From Xanthomonas sp. DAR 35659 (GTDB taxonomy: Bacteria > Pseudomonadota > Gammaproteobacteria > Xanthomonadales > Xanthomonadaceae), in assembly GCF_041242975.1 (NCBI RefSeq), contig NZ_CP162488.1:2780001-2844000 (forward strand): a DNA stretch of 64,000 nucleotides, read 5' to 3'. The position numbers and the translations under genes are program-made. This document shows, piece after piece, positions 9,403-17,179 of the stretch (position 1 is its first letter; each line of letters begins with the position of its first letter). The notes beneath the pieces are model-generated. The model was not told the origin of the DNA, ran no database searches, and saw only the letters and a list, made by a program, of their open reading frames with translations.

Positions 9403-9750
9403 AAGGCCGGGATTGGGGAATGGGGATTGGGGAATCGTAGGAGCCGCATCCCTGGCGCCTTGTTTCCCCTGTAGGAGCGGCTTCAGCCGCGACGCGGTGA
9501 GGCTGGAAATCGGGAATCGGGAATCGCAACAGCGGCTCCCGCTCTCCTCGTACCGCTTCAGACCTTCGCGCGCGCGCTTTTGCGATTCCCTATTCCCCAA
9601 TCCCGCTTCCCGGCTTCACGGCTGCTGAGCTGTTCCTCCGACCAGCCGAGCCGCTATCGGCGCTCGCGCTTCTGCGATTCCCCATTCCCCAATCCCCATT
9701 CCCGGCCCCAAGGCCATCAAGTCCCAAGCCCCCTGGCCGATACCTCCTGC
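9403..9750. repeat. Repeat-rich cheA-motC gap (G/A-rich tracts plus REP-like palindrome)
   Basis: No gene is supported in this 348-nt gap. It holds direct G-rich tracts at 9409-9437 (GGGATTGGGGAATGGGGATT) and 9504-9528 (GGGAATCGGGAATCG), and their complement-type copies at 9582-9613 and 9673-9706 (GATTCCCCATTCCCCAATCC). Between them, at 9471-9496, is a REP-like palindrome beginning GTAGGAGCGGCTTCAGCCGC; a degenerate relative (GTAGGAGCCGC) occurs at 9437. The gap separates the Che block from motC. I see no convincing promoter. Confidence 0.75.
9471..9496 (+). repeat. REP-like palindrome (GTAGGAGCGGCTTCAGCCGC...)
   Basis: The stem GCGGCT / AGCCGC folds around a TTC core, next to GTAGGAG, then continues GACGCGG. 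The consensus GTAGGAGCGGCTTCAGCCGC is a widespread extragenic palindrome type in Pseudomonas and Xanthomonadaceae. Single copy here; a partial half-copy lies at 9437-9447. Confidence 0.75.
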
Positions 9751-10491
9751 ATGGACAAACTCAGTCTCATCGGTCTGCTGTTGGCGATCGCCTCGCTGGT
9801 CGGCGGCAGCATCCTCAAGGGCGCCGGCATTTCGGCGCTGTGGTCGCCGGCCGCGTTCGTGATCGTGATCGTCGGCACCGTCGCCGCGATCCTGGTGCAC
9901 ACGCCGCCGGCGGTGTTCCGGCGCGCCTTCCAGATCGCCAAGTGGATCCTGCATCCGCCGGCCAGCAACCGGCAGGAACTGCTGCAGCAGATCGTGGAGT
10001 GGAGCAACATCGCCCGCCGCCAGGGCCTGCTCGGCCTGGAAGGCCAGGTCCAGCACCAGCACGACCCGTTCGTGCGCAAGGGCCTGCAGATGCTGGTGGA
10101 CGGCGTGGAGCCGGAATCGATCCGGCACATGCTCGAGATCGACCTGGAAGGCCAGGAACACTGCGACCTGGCCGCGGCCAAGGTGTTCGAGGGCATGGGC
10201 ATCTATGCGCCGACGCTGGGCATCATCGGCGCGGTGCTGGGCCTGATCGCGGTGATGAAGAACCTGGCCGACCCGAGCAAGCTCGGCCACGGCATCGCCG
10301 CCGCGTTCACCGCCACCATCTACGGCATCGCCTCGGCCAACCTGCTGTTCCTGCCGATGGCCAGCAAGCTCAAGAGCGTGATCAAGCACAGCAGCGGCGA
10401 GCGCGAAATGATCATCGAGGGGCTCATCGCCATCGCCCAGGGCGAGAACCCGCGCAACATCGAATCGAAATTGGCCGGCTTCTTGCATTGA
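9751..10491 (+). CDS. motC: MotC, MotA-type stator subunit
   Basis: Proton-channel stator subunit of the flagellar motor (MotA/ExbB family). It has 246 residues. I chose the ATG at 9751 because upstream codons translate repeat sequence, and MDKLSLIGLLLAIASLVGGS is the usual start followed by the first membrane helix. The conserved pore helix segment PTLGIIGAVLGLIAVMKNL lies near residues 154-172, followed by a last helix (GIAAAFTATIYGIASANLLF). The 9-nt gap to motD and position after cheA match the second stator system (MotCD) of Pseudomonas rather than the canonical MotAB pair. Confidence 0.92.
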   Translation: MDKLSLIGLLLAIASLVGGSILKGAGISALWSPAAFVIVIVGTVAAILVHTPPAVFRRAFQIAKWILHPPASNRQELLQQIVEWSNIARRQGLLGLEGQVQHQHDPFVRKGLQMLVDGVEPESIRHMLEIDLEGQEHCDLAAAKVFEGMGIYAPTLGIIGAVLGLIAVMKNLADPSKLGHGIAAAFTATIYGIASANLLFLPMASKLKSVIKHSSGEREMIIEGLIAIAQGENPRNIESKLAGFLH

Positions 10492-10500
10492 CCGGACACT

Positions 10501-11469
10501 ATGGCACGCAAGCGTCCCCACGAAGATCACGTCAACCATGAGGCATGGGCGATCCCCTACGCCGATCTGATGACGTTGCTGCTCGCCTTCTTCGTGGTGA
10601 TGTATGCCTTGTCCACGGTCAACGAGGCCAAGTACCGGGTCATGGCCGACGCGATGAGCACCGCCTTCGGCGGCGCGCCGCGGACCGTGAGTCCGGTGCA
10701 GGTCGGCGACCACCTGATGCAGGGCCAGGGTGGCGAACGGCCGACTCCGATCAAGTCCAGCCCGGCGCTGTCGCTGCCCGACGCGAACCGGCTGCCGTCG
10801 GCCTCGCCGTTGCGCGCCAGCGGCGCGCTGCGCGACGAGGACCAGTTGCGGCGCGCGCAGCGCCAGCTCGACGGCATCGCCGACCGGCTCGGCGCGGCGT
10901 TGGCGCCGCTGATCCAGAAGAAGCTGATCAGCGTGCGCCACGCCGGCCTGTGGATCGAGGTGGAGATCAACAGCGACATCCTGTTCGGCTCCGGCTCGGC
11001 GACGCTGGACCAGAGCGCGCGCGCCACCCTGACCCAACTGGCCCAGGTGCTGGTGCCGGTGCCCAACGGGGTGCGCGTGGAGGGCTATACCGACAACACG
11101 CCGATCGCCACCTTGCAGTTCCCCTCCAACTGGGAACTGTCGGCGGCGCGCGCGGCCAGCGTGGTGCACCTGTTCGCCGACCAGGGCCTGCAGCCCTCGC
11201 GGCTGTCGATGATCGGCTATGGCGAATTCCGCCCGCGCGCCGACAACGACAGCCAGGCCGGCCGCAACGCCAACCGCCGCGTGGTGCTGGTGATCCTGGC
11301 CGACGCCGGCGACACCGATCCGAACGACGTCGAGACCGGGCGCAATGCGGCGCCGGTGGTCGCGACCGGCGCGCCGGCGGCCCAAGACCGATCCAGCGAC
11401 GCCGGCACCGCGCCGGCGCCTCCGACCCACCCCGCCGGCGCGTCCCGCGCCGTACCTGCTGTGAATTGA
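10501..11469 (+). CDS. motD: MotD, MotB-type stator subunit with OmpA-like domain
   Basis: Peptidoglycan-anchoring stator partner of MotC. It has 322 residues. A single N-terminal membrane helix AWAIPYADLMTLLLAFFVVM holds the proton-carrying Asp at residue 22. A plug/linker follows, then an OmpA-like peptidoglycan-binding domain at ~160-265 (VEGYTDNTPI, NWELSAARA, GYGEFRPRADND, ANRRVVLVI). The last ~55 residues are Ala/Pro-rich and probably disordered. It ends 12 nt before the ParA-like gene, continuing the operon. Confidence 0.94.
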   Translation: MARKRPHEDHVNHEAWAIPYADLMTLLLAFFVVMYALSTVNEAKYRVMADAMSTAFGGAPRTVSPVQVGDHLMQGQGGERPTPIKSSPALSLPDANRLPSASPLRASGALRDEDQLRRAQRQLDGIADRLGAALAPLIQKKLISVRHAGLWIEVEINSDILFGSGSATLDQSARATLTQLAQVLVPVPNGVRVEGYTDNTPIATLQFPSNWELSAARAASVVHLFADQGLQPSRLSMIGYGEFRPRADNDSQAGRNANRRVVLVILADAGDTDPNDVETGRNAAPVVATGAPAAQDRSSDAGTAPAPPTHPAGASRAVPAVN

Positions 11470-11481
11470 AGGAGTGAACTG

Positions 11482-12270
11482 ATGCGCATCTGGGCGATTG
11501 CCAACCAGAAAGGCGGCGTGGGCAAGACCACGACCACGCTGGCGCTGGGCCGTGGCCTGGCCATGCTCGGCCATCGGGTGCTGATGCTGGATCTCGATCC
11601 GCACGCCTCGCTGACCCGCGCCTTCGACGTTCCGCAGGAACCGCCGCCGAGCGGCGTGCTCGACCTGTTCTCGACCCCGCCGGGCGACCTGGCCACGCTG
11701 GCCCGCGCCACCGCCATCGAGCGCCTCGGCTACGTCTGCGGGCAGACCGCGCTGGCCACGCTGGAGCGGCGCAGCGCCAACCAGCCCGGGCTCGGCCTGG
11801 CGCTGCAGCAGGCGATGACGCGGCATGCCGGCCAGCACGACTACATCCTGCTCGACTGCCCGCCGACCCTGGGCCTGCTGATGATCAACGCGCTGGCCGC
11901 GGCCGACCGCGTGATCATCCCGACCCAGGCCGAGCCGCTGGCGCTGCATGGCCTGGCCAGCATGGTCCGCACCGTGGACATGGTCGAGCGCTCGCGCCGC
12001 CGTCCGCTGCCCGCCTCGATCCTGCCGACCCTGTTCGACAAGCGCACCCGCGCCGGCAACGACACCCTGCGGCAGATGCAGGACGCCTACGGCGAGCGGG
12101 TCTGGGAAGACGCGATCCCGGTCGACACCAAGATCTGCAACGTCAAGGCATTGACGGTCGCCGGCATTCCCGGCGACTACCCCGGCCGCGGCCTGGCCGC
12201 GTACCGCCGTGCGCTGGAATGGCTGATCGCCAGCGACGCCGCGCCGATGCAGCAGGAGCAGGCGGCATGA
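11482..12270 (+). CDS. ParA-family ATPase, ParC-like partitioner of chemosensory arrays
   Basis: ParA/MinD-type ATPase of 262 residues with an intact deviant Walker A (QKGGVGKTTTTLAL, residues ~9-22), a Walker A' (LLDLDPHASLTRAF type) and Walker B (ILLDCPPTLGLL). A clear ribosome site AAGGAG lies at 11469-11474. In Vibrio and Pseudomonas the equivalent gene after motD encodes ParC, which positions chemotaxis arrays at the pole together with ParP. Its position directly before a CheW-domain ParP-like gene, with a 4-nt overlap, supports that role. A plasmid- or chromosome-partition ParA is unlikely, since no parB is present. Confidence 0.88.
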   Translation: MRIWAIANQKGGVGKTTTTLALGRGLAMLGHRVLMLDLDPHASLTRAFDVPQEPPPSGVLDLFSTPPGDLATLARATAIERLGYVCGQTALATLERRSANQPGLGLALQQAMTRHAGQHDYILLDCPPTLGLLMINALAAADRVIIPTQAEPLALHGLASMVRTVDMVERSRRRPLPASILPTLFDKRTRAGNDTLRQMQDAYGERVWEDAIPVDTKICNVKALTVAGIPGDYPGRGLAAYRRALEWLIASDAAPMQQEQAA

Positions 12271-13718
12271 GCACGCCCGGGGTCATCGACGACTATCTGG
12301 AAGGCCTGTTGCACGACGTGATCGCCGAGGAGCGCAACGCCGAGCGGCAGGCGTCGTCGGCGGCCGTGGCCGAGGCGCCGCCGGTCGCCGCGGCGGACGC
12401 TGCCGCTGCGGCCGGTCCGACCCCGGAGCAGATCGCCGCCAAGGTTCTGGCCGAGGCCGACGCCGATCCGGCCCTGGCCGGCATCATGTCGCAGCAGGCA
12501 CTGGCACCGACGCCGGCTGGCCCGACGCCGGAAGAGATCGCCGCCGCCGTGCTGGCCGAAGCCGACTCCGATCCGGCCCTGGCCGGGATCATGTCGCAAC
12601 AGGCACTGGCACCCAAGCCAGTTGGCCCGACCCCGGAAGAGATCGCCGCCGCCGTGTTGGCCGAAGCCGACTCCGATCCGGCCCTGGCCGGGATCATGTC
12701 GCAACAGGCACCGGCCCCCGCGCCGGCTGGCCCGACGCCGGAAGAGATCGCCGCCGCCGTGCTGGCCGAAGCCGATTCCGATCCGGCCCTGGCCGGGATC
12801 ATGTCGCAGCAGGCACTGGCACCCGCGCCCGCTGGTCCGACGCCGGAAGAAATCGCCGCCGCCGTGCTGGCCGAAGCCGATTCCGATCCGGCCCTGGCCG
12901 GCATCATGTCGCAACAGGCGCTGGCGCCCGCGCCGGCTGGTCCGACGCCGGAAGAAATCGCCGCCGCCGTGCTCGCCGAAGCCGATTCCGATCCGGCCCT
13001 GGCCGGCATCATGTCGCAGCAGGCGCCGTCCGACGCCGAGCGCCAGGCCGATCTGGACGCGGTCGCGGCGATGGAAATGCAACGCGCCGCCGCGCCGCCG
13101 CGCGATCTGGCCGCCGAGGACGATGCCGCCGCGGCGCGCGCGGTCAAGCGCCCGCCGATGGCGGTGCCGCCGGAACGCCGCGTCGAGGCCGAGCGCGCGC
13201 AGGCCGCCGGCGGCGCGCGGCTGCCGCCCAATCTGCAGTCGTTCATGGCGCCGAGCGCGGCTCCCGAAGCCTCCGCGCACCAGCGCCGCGCGCCGGACCG
13301 CAGCACCCGCTGGCTGCGCCTGCGCTGCGGCGAACAGGCCTATGCGCTGGAACTGCTGAAGGTTCAGGAAGTGGTGCTGCCGGTGCCGTTGCTGGCGCTG
13401 CGCGGCACCCCGCCGGCGATGCTGGGGATCATGAACCTGCGTGGCCAGGTGGTGCCGGTGATCGACCTGGGCATCCACCTGGGCGCCGCGCCGATCGAGA
13501 TGGACATGCTGACCCGGGTGGTGGTGCTGGAAGAGAACGGCGAGACCCTGGGCCTGCGCGTGTCCGCGGTCGAGGACGTGGCCAGCCTCACCGACCAGCA
13601 GATCGAGCCGCCCGACAACGCCCGCATCTGCCGCATCTCCAACCACCTGTTCCGCGGCGTGGCGCGCCTGGCGCAGCAGCCGATGATCCTGCTCGACGCC
13701 GAGCAACTGCTGCACTGA
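12267..13718 (+). CDS. ParP-like CheW-domain protein with six-copy repeat linker
   Basis: Likely polar-array adaptor: a C-terminal CheW-like (array-integration) domain at ~345-480 (RWLRLRCGEQAYALELLKVQ, MLGIMNLRGQVVPVIDLG) joined to an N-terminal region that in ParP binds ParC. It has 483 residues starting at the ATGA overlap with the ParA-like gene. Residues ~50-253 are six near-identical 35-residue repeats (core GPTPEEIAAAVLAEADSDPA), helix-forming and acidic, encoded by 105-bp DNA repeats. Residues 255-345 are Ala/Arg-rich linker. The CheW fold and context make the ParP call likely; the repeat is not part of the family definition as I know it. Confidence 0.88.
   Translation: MSTPGVIDDYLEGLLHDVIAEERNAERQASSAAVAEAPPVAAADAAAAAGPTPEQIAAKVLAEADADPALAGIMSQQALAPTPAGPTPEEIAAAVLAEADSDPALAGIMSQQALAPKPVGPTPEEIAAAVLAEADSDPALAGIMSQQAPAPAPAGPTPEEIAAAVLAEADSDPALAGIMSQQALAPAPAGPTPEEIAAAVLAEADSDPALAGIMSQQALAPAPAGPTPEEIAAAVLAEADSDPALAGIMSQQAPSDAERQADLDAVAAMEMQRAAAPPRDLAAEDDAAAARAVKRPPMAVPPERRVEAERAQAAGGARLPPNLQSFMAPSAAPEASAHQRRAPDRSTRWLRLRCGEQAYALELLKVQEVVLPVPLLALRGTPPAMLGIMNLRGQVVPVIDLGIHLGAAPIEMDMLTRVVVLEENGETLGLRVSAVEDVASLTDQQIEPPDNARICRISNHLFRGVARLAQQPMILLDAEQLLH
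12414..13025 (+). repeat. Six 105-bp in-frame tandem repeats in the ParP-like gene
   Basis: Units start at 12414, 12519, 12624, 12729, 12834 and 12939; the last is about 18 nt short. Units 2-6 are almost identical in DNA; unit 1 has diverged (EQIAAK, ADADPA). A multiple of three preserves the frame, so unit number can vary by slippage or recombination without breaking the protein. Confidence 0.95.
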
Positions 13719-13737
13719 TCCGCCGTCGCCGCACCGC

Positions 13738-13758
13738 CCGGCCCGCGTCGCGGGCCGG
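13738..13758 (+). terminator. GC-rich stem-loop after the ParP-like gene
   Basis: A perfect CCGGCCCG / CGGGCCGG stem with loop CGTCG lies 20 nt past the stop. No U-tract follows, so intrinsic termination is uncertain. Confidence 0.4.
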
Positions 13759-13896
13759 CGCGCCGGCGACCGAGACACCCGGCAGCGCCGCCGTCCCGCG
13801 GCGCCCGCCAGCGGTGGCGGCCCGCCGCCCGCGTTGCGCAGCACGGCCGCCAGCCGCGGCGACTGCCAACCACACCGCACTTTCCCGATGCGCCGC

Positions 13897-13923
13897 TAAA
13901 GCTTCCCGCGCATTGGCCGTTAT
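13897..13923 (+). promoter_or_regulatory. FliA (sigma-28) promoter of STAS-cheY-cheA2 operon
   Basis: TAAAGCTT (13897-13904), 11-nt spacer, GCCGTTAT (13916-13923). Fits the sigma-28 consensus TAAAGTTT-N11-GCCGATAA. The ATG follows 30 nt downstream. Confidence 0.8.
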
Positions 13924-13953
13924 CTGCGATAGAACCATTCGTGCGGAGCAACG

Positions 13954-14262
13954 ATGAGCACAGTCACCCTAGGCGAGGATCTCGGCATCGAGACCAGCGC
14001 CGACCTGAAACAACGCCTGACCCCGTTCCTGGCGTCGGACGGCGAACTGCGACTGGACGCCGGCGAGGTCCGCCGCATCCACACCGCGTCCGTGCAGGTG
14101 CTGTGCGCATTCGTCGACGCCCGCCGCCAGGACGGCAAACGCACCGTCTTCGATGCCTGCAACGACACGTTCCGCGACGCGGCACGCCTACTGGGGGTCA
14201 GCGAATCGCTGGGCCTTCCCGCAACCCCTGACAACCTGAAATCTGTGGAGAACGCCGCATGA
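13954..14262 (+). CDS. STAS-domain (anti-anti-sigma type) protein of the chemotaxis operon
   Basis: STAS-fold protein of 102 residues, essentially one domain (LDAGEVRRIHTASVQVLCAF forms the helix-1 region, where anti-anti-sigma factors carry a phosphorylatable Ser). Here the equivalent loop reads IHTAS, so Thr or Ser could serve as the switch residue. It is the first gene of a FliA-promoter operon and overlaps the next receiver gene by 4 nt. Similar STAS-CheY-CheA sets occur in other proteobacterial chemotaxis clusters. The partner and exact role cannot be told from sequence. Confidence 0.85.
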   Translation: MSTVTLGEDLGIETSADLKQRLTPFLASDGELRLDAGEVRRIHTASVQVLCAFVDARRQDGKRTVFDACNDTFRDAARLLGVSESLGLPATPDNLKSVENAA

Positions 14263-14624
14263 GCGCACGTATCTTGGTGGTGGACGATTCGGCGTCGATG
14301 CGCCAGATGGTCGCCTTCGCCCTCACCTCGGCCGGCTTTGCCGTCGAAGAAGCCGAAGACGGCGCGGTCGCGCTGGGCCGCGCCAAGGGCCAGCGCTTCA
14401 ACGCGGTGGTGACCGACGTCAACATGCCGAACATGGACGGCATCACCCTGATCCGCGAACTGCGGCAGCTGCCTGACTACAAGTTCACGCCGATGCTGAT
14501 GCTGACCACCGAGTCGGCGGCGGAGAAGAAGTCCGAAGGCAAGGCCGCCGGCGCCACCGGCTGGCTGGTCAAGCCGTTCAATCCCGAACAGCTGATCGCC
14601 ACCGTCCAGAAAGTCCTGGGCTGA
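14259..14624 (+). CDS. cheY: CheY-like response regulator (second copy)
   Basis: Stand-alone receiver of 121 residues. The acidic pair ILVVDD, phospho-Asp in VVTDVNMPNMDG, Thr in MLTTES and Lys in WLVKPF are all present, so it should be phosphorylatable. It shares only family-level similarity with the cheY at 6657 and sits between the STAS gene (4-nt overlap) and the second CheA (34-nt gap), so CheA2 is its probable kinase. It could be a phosphate sink or act on the STAS protein instead of the motor; this is inference. Confidence 0.93.
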   Translation: MSARILVVDDSASMRQMVAFALTSAGFAVEEAEDGAVALGRAKGQRFNAVVTDVNMPNMDGITLIRELRQLPDYKFTPMLMLTTESAAEKKSEGKAAGATGWLVKPFNPEQLIATVQKVLG

Positions 14625-14658
14625 TTCCCTTCCCTTCCTTTTTCCGGATTCCCCGCCC

Positions 14659-16656
14659 ATGAGCATGGACCTGCAACGTTTCCACGCCACCTTCTTCGAG
14701 GAGAGCCGCGAAGGGCTGGACGCGATGGAAGCCGGACTGCTGTCGCTGGAAGAAGGCAACCGCGATCCCGAAGTGATCAACTCGGTGTTCCGCGCCGCGC
14801 ACTCGATCAAGGGCGGCGCCGCCACCTTCGGCTTCGAGGCGATGGCCGGCCTCACCCACGTGCTGGAGACGCTGCTCGACGAGTGGCGCGCCGGCAAGCG
14901 CGAAGTGGAAGGGCATGCGATCGATGCGATCCTGGGCTCGGTGGACGTGCTGCGCGCGCTGCTGCGCGAAGCCGAGCACGGCACCCCGGCCGACCCGGTC
15001 GCGGTCCAGGCCGTGCACGAGCGCCTGCAGCTGGCCTTGAACGGCACCGCCGCCGCGCCCGTCGCGACCCCGGCCGCCAACCAGTCGGCCGAACCGGAAG
15101 CCTGGCAGATCGGCTTCACCCCGGCGCCGTCGCTGTTCATGAGCGGCAACGACCCGCTGCGCATCATCCGCGAACTCGAACACCTCGGCCCGCTGCAGGT
15201 CGCCTGCCGCACCGGCCGCCTGCCCGGCTTCAACGACATGGACCCGCTGGAGGCCTACCTGGCCTGGGACCTGGGCCTGGTCGGCAAGATCCCGCGCAGC
15301 GCGATCGAAGACACCTTCGCCTGGGTCATCGACGACTGCGAGCTGGACATCCGTGCGGTGCCGCCGCCGAGCCTGGCCAGCGCGCCGGCGCCGGTGCTGG
15401 CGCAGCCCCCGGCCAGCGCCACCGCCGCCCCGGCCGCCGCCGTCGCCGCCAACGCGCCGGCCGGCAACGCCGCCGCCGCGCACGAAGCGGAAAGCTCGAT
15501 CCGGGTCAGCGTCGACAAGGTCGATGCGCTGATCAACCTGGTCGGCGAACTGGTCATCACCCAGGCCATGCTCAAGCAGGTCTCCACCGGCCTGGACCAG
15601 GCCGTAGCCGAGCGCCTGTTCGCCGGCCTGGACCTGCTCGAACGCAACACCCGCGACCTGCAGGAAGCGGTGATCGGCGTGCGCATGCTGCCGGTGGACG
15701 CGGTGTTCCGCCGCTTCCCGCGCCTGGTCCGCGACCTGTCCACCCGCCTCGGCAAGCAGGTGCGCCTACGCACGATTGGCGAGGGCACCGAACTGGACAA
15801 GGGCCTGATCGAGAAGATCGCCGATCCGCTGGTGCACCTGGTGCGCAACTCCATCGACCACGGCCTGGAAATGCCCGAGGCGCGCCGCGCCGCCGGCAAG
15901 GACGAGACCGGCACCATCACCCTGGCGGCCTCGCACCAGGGCGGGCACATCGTCATCGAAGTCAGCGACGACGGCGCCGGCCTCAACCGCAACCGCATCC
16001 TGGCCAAGGCCGCCGAACGCGGCATCGCCGTGCCGGACAACCCGAGCGACGCGCAGGTCTGGGACCTGATCTTCGCCCCGGGCTTCTCCACCGCCGACGC
16101 GGTCACCGACCTGTCCGGCCGTGGCGTGGGCATGGACGTGGTCCGTCGCAACATCCAGGGCCTGGGCGGCGAAGTGCAGCTGGAAAGCAACGCCGGCCGC
16201 GGCACGCGCGTGCTGATCCGGCTGCCGCTGACCCTGGCGATCCTGGACGGCATGACCGTGTCCGTCGCCGGCGAGACCCTGATCCTGCCGCTGGCCTACG
16301 TGCTCGAAGCGCTGCAGCCGCAGCCCGACGACATCCGCACCATGGCCGGCGAAGGCCGCGTGTTGCGGGTCCGCGGCGAGTACCTGCCGATCCTGTCGCT
16401 GGCCGATTCCTACGGCTACGGCCGCACCGAACAGGCCGAGCCGCTGGTGGTGGTGGTCGAGGCCGACGGCCAGAAGATCGCGCTGGAAGTGGACGAACTG
16501 GTCGGCCAGCAGCAGGTGGTGGTCAAGAACATCGAGAACAACTACCGGCGCATCGGTGGCATCTCCGGCGCCACCATCCTCGGCGACGGCCGCGTCGCGC
16601 TGATCGTGGACATCGGCGGATTGGTGCGCGCGCTGAAGGTGCCGCAGGCGGCCTGA
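14659..16656 (+). CDS. cheA: CheA, chemotaxis histidine kinase (second copy)
   Basis: Second CheA-type kinase, 665 residues. The HPt domain has His48 in HSIKGGAATF. Residues ~150-245 form a distinct middle domain (GNDPLRIIRELEHLGPLQV, DPLEAYLAWDL) missing from the CheA at 7666. Then come P3, the ATPase core (LVRNSIDHGLE, DDGAGL, GRGVGMDV) and a CheW-like domain ending IVDIGGLVRALKV. Start: ATG at 14659, codon 1 of MSMDLQRF; 14665 is an alternative. It lies in the FliA-promoter STAS-cheY operon directly ahead of the receptor array and is followed by a strong terminator. Confidence 0.95.
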   Translation: MSMDLQRFHATFFEESREGLDAMEAGLLSLEEGNRDPEVINSVFRAAHSIKGGAATFGFEAMAGLTHVLETLLDEWRAGKREVEGHAIDAILGSVDVLRALLREAEHGTPADPVAVQAVHERLQLALNGTAAAPVATPAANQSAEPEAWQIGFTPAPSLFMSGNDPLRIIRELEHLGPLQVACRTGRLPGFNDMDPLEAYLAWDLGLVGKIPRSAIEDTFAWVIDDCELDIRAVPPPSLASAPAPVLAQPPASATAAPAAAVAANAPAGNAAAAHEAESSIRVSVDKVDALINLVGELVITQAMLKQVSTGLDQAVAERLFAGLDLLERNTRDLQEAVIGVRMLPVDAVFRRFPRLVRDLSTRLGKQVRLRTIGEGTELDKGLIEKIADPLVHLVRNSIDHGLEMPEARRAAGKDETGTITLAASHQGGHIVIEVSDDGAGLNRNRILAKAAERGIAVPDNPSDAQVWDLIFAPGFSTADAVTDLSGRGVGMDVVRRNIQGLGGEVQLESNAGRGTRVLIRLPLTLAILDGMTVSVAGETLILPLAYVLEALQPQPDDIRTMAGEGRVLRVRGEYLPILSLADSYGYGRTEQAEPLVVVVEADGQKIALEVDELVGQQQVVVKNIENNYRRIGGISGATILGDGRVALIVDIGGLVRALKVPQAA

Positions 16657-16699
16657 TCGCTGTCGCCTCGCGGCCACGCGCCGCGCGGCCAGCAACCGT

Positions 16700-16730
16700 A
16701 AACGCCCCGGCAGCGATGCCGGGGCGTTTT
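16700..16730 (+). terminator. Intrinsic terminator after cheA2
   Basis: Stem AACGCCCCGGCA / TGCCGGGGCGTT with a GCGA loop, followed by TT and GCG. Twelve-base-pair stem; short U-tract. Confidence 0.85.
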
Positions 16731-17054
16731 GCGTTGGCGGCGCAGGCGCGCGCCGGATCGCGCCGCTCGGCGCCATGCGCTGCTTGCAAGGCGCAGCGCC
16801 ATGCGACGGCGGACGTGCGCCGCCATGACATGAGTATCGCGCACGCAGGCGACTGGGCGTGCCTGCCGCGCGCACCACATCCGATCGGCGCGTCGCCATG
16901 CCACGGCGCGCGCGGCTCGCACCGTGGCACGCACACACCAAGAAATGTCGGCGCATCGCCGTTTCCAGCAGCATGGCCTGTCGGAGAAACGTCGTGATCG
17001 CGCAACGCGCAAAGCCGCCAGACAGCTACCTAACGGCAACGCAAACGCCTCCAT

Positions 17055-17081
17055 GCAAGTTTGCTTTCGCCGCGTCGATAA
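17055..17081 (+). promoter_or_regulatory. FliA promoter of MCP1
   Basis: GCAAGTTT (17055-17062), 11-nt spacer, GTCGATAA (17074-17081); start codon 98 nt further on. Confidence 0.8.
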
Positions 17082-17179
17082 GGTGGACGTGGCATCGCAA
17101 CGACGCGACCCACGCGCAGCACTCCCGCCGAAGCGCCAGCCAGGCGCGCGGCCCATCCAGTGGATGAGAAAGGTCTGAC

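Larger units (their letters stand above)
16657..17179. other. Non-coding gap cheA2-MCP1
   Basis: 523 nt without a supportable gene. It holds the cheA2 terminator (16700-16730) and the FliA promoter of MCP1 (17055-17081). The stretch between them is GC-rich, has short open frames only and shows no family similarity I can recognise. Confidence 0.6.

Noticed and set aside
12414..13025. Regular repeats that might suggest a CRISPR array
   Set aside because: Units are directly adjacent without unique spacers and keep the reading frame of the ParP-like gene.
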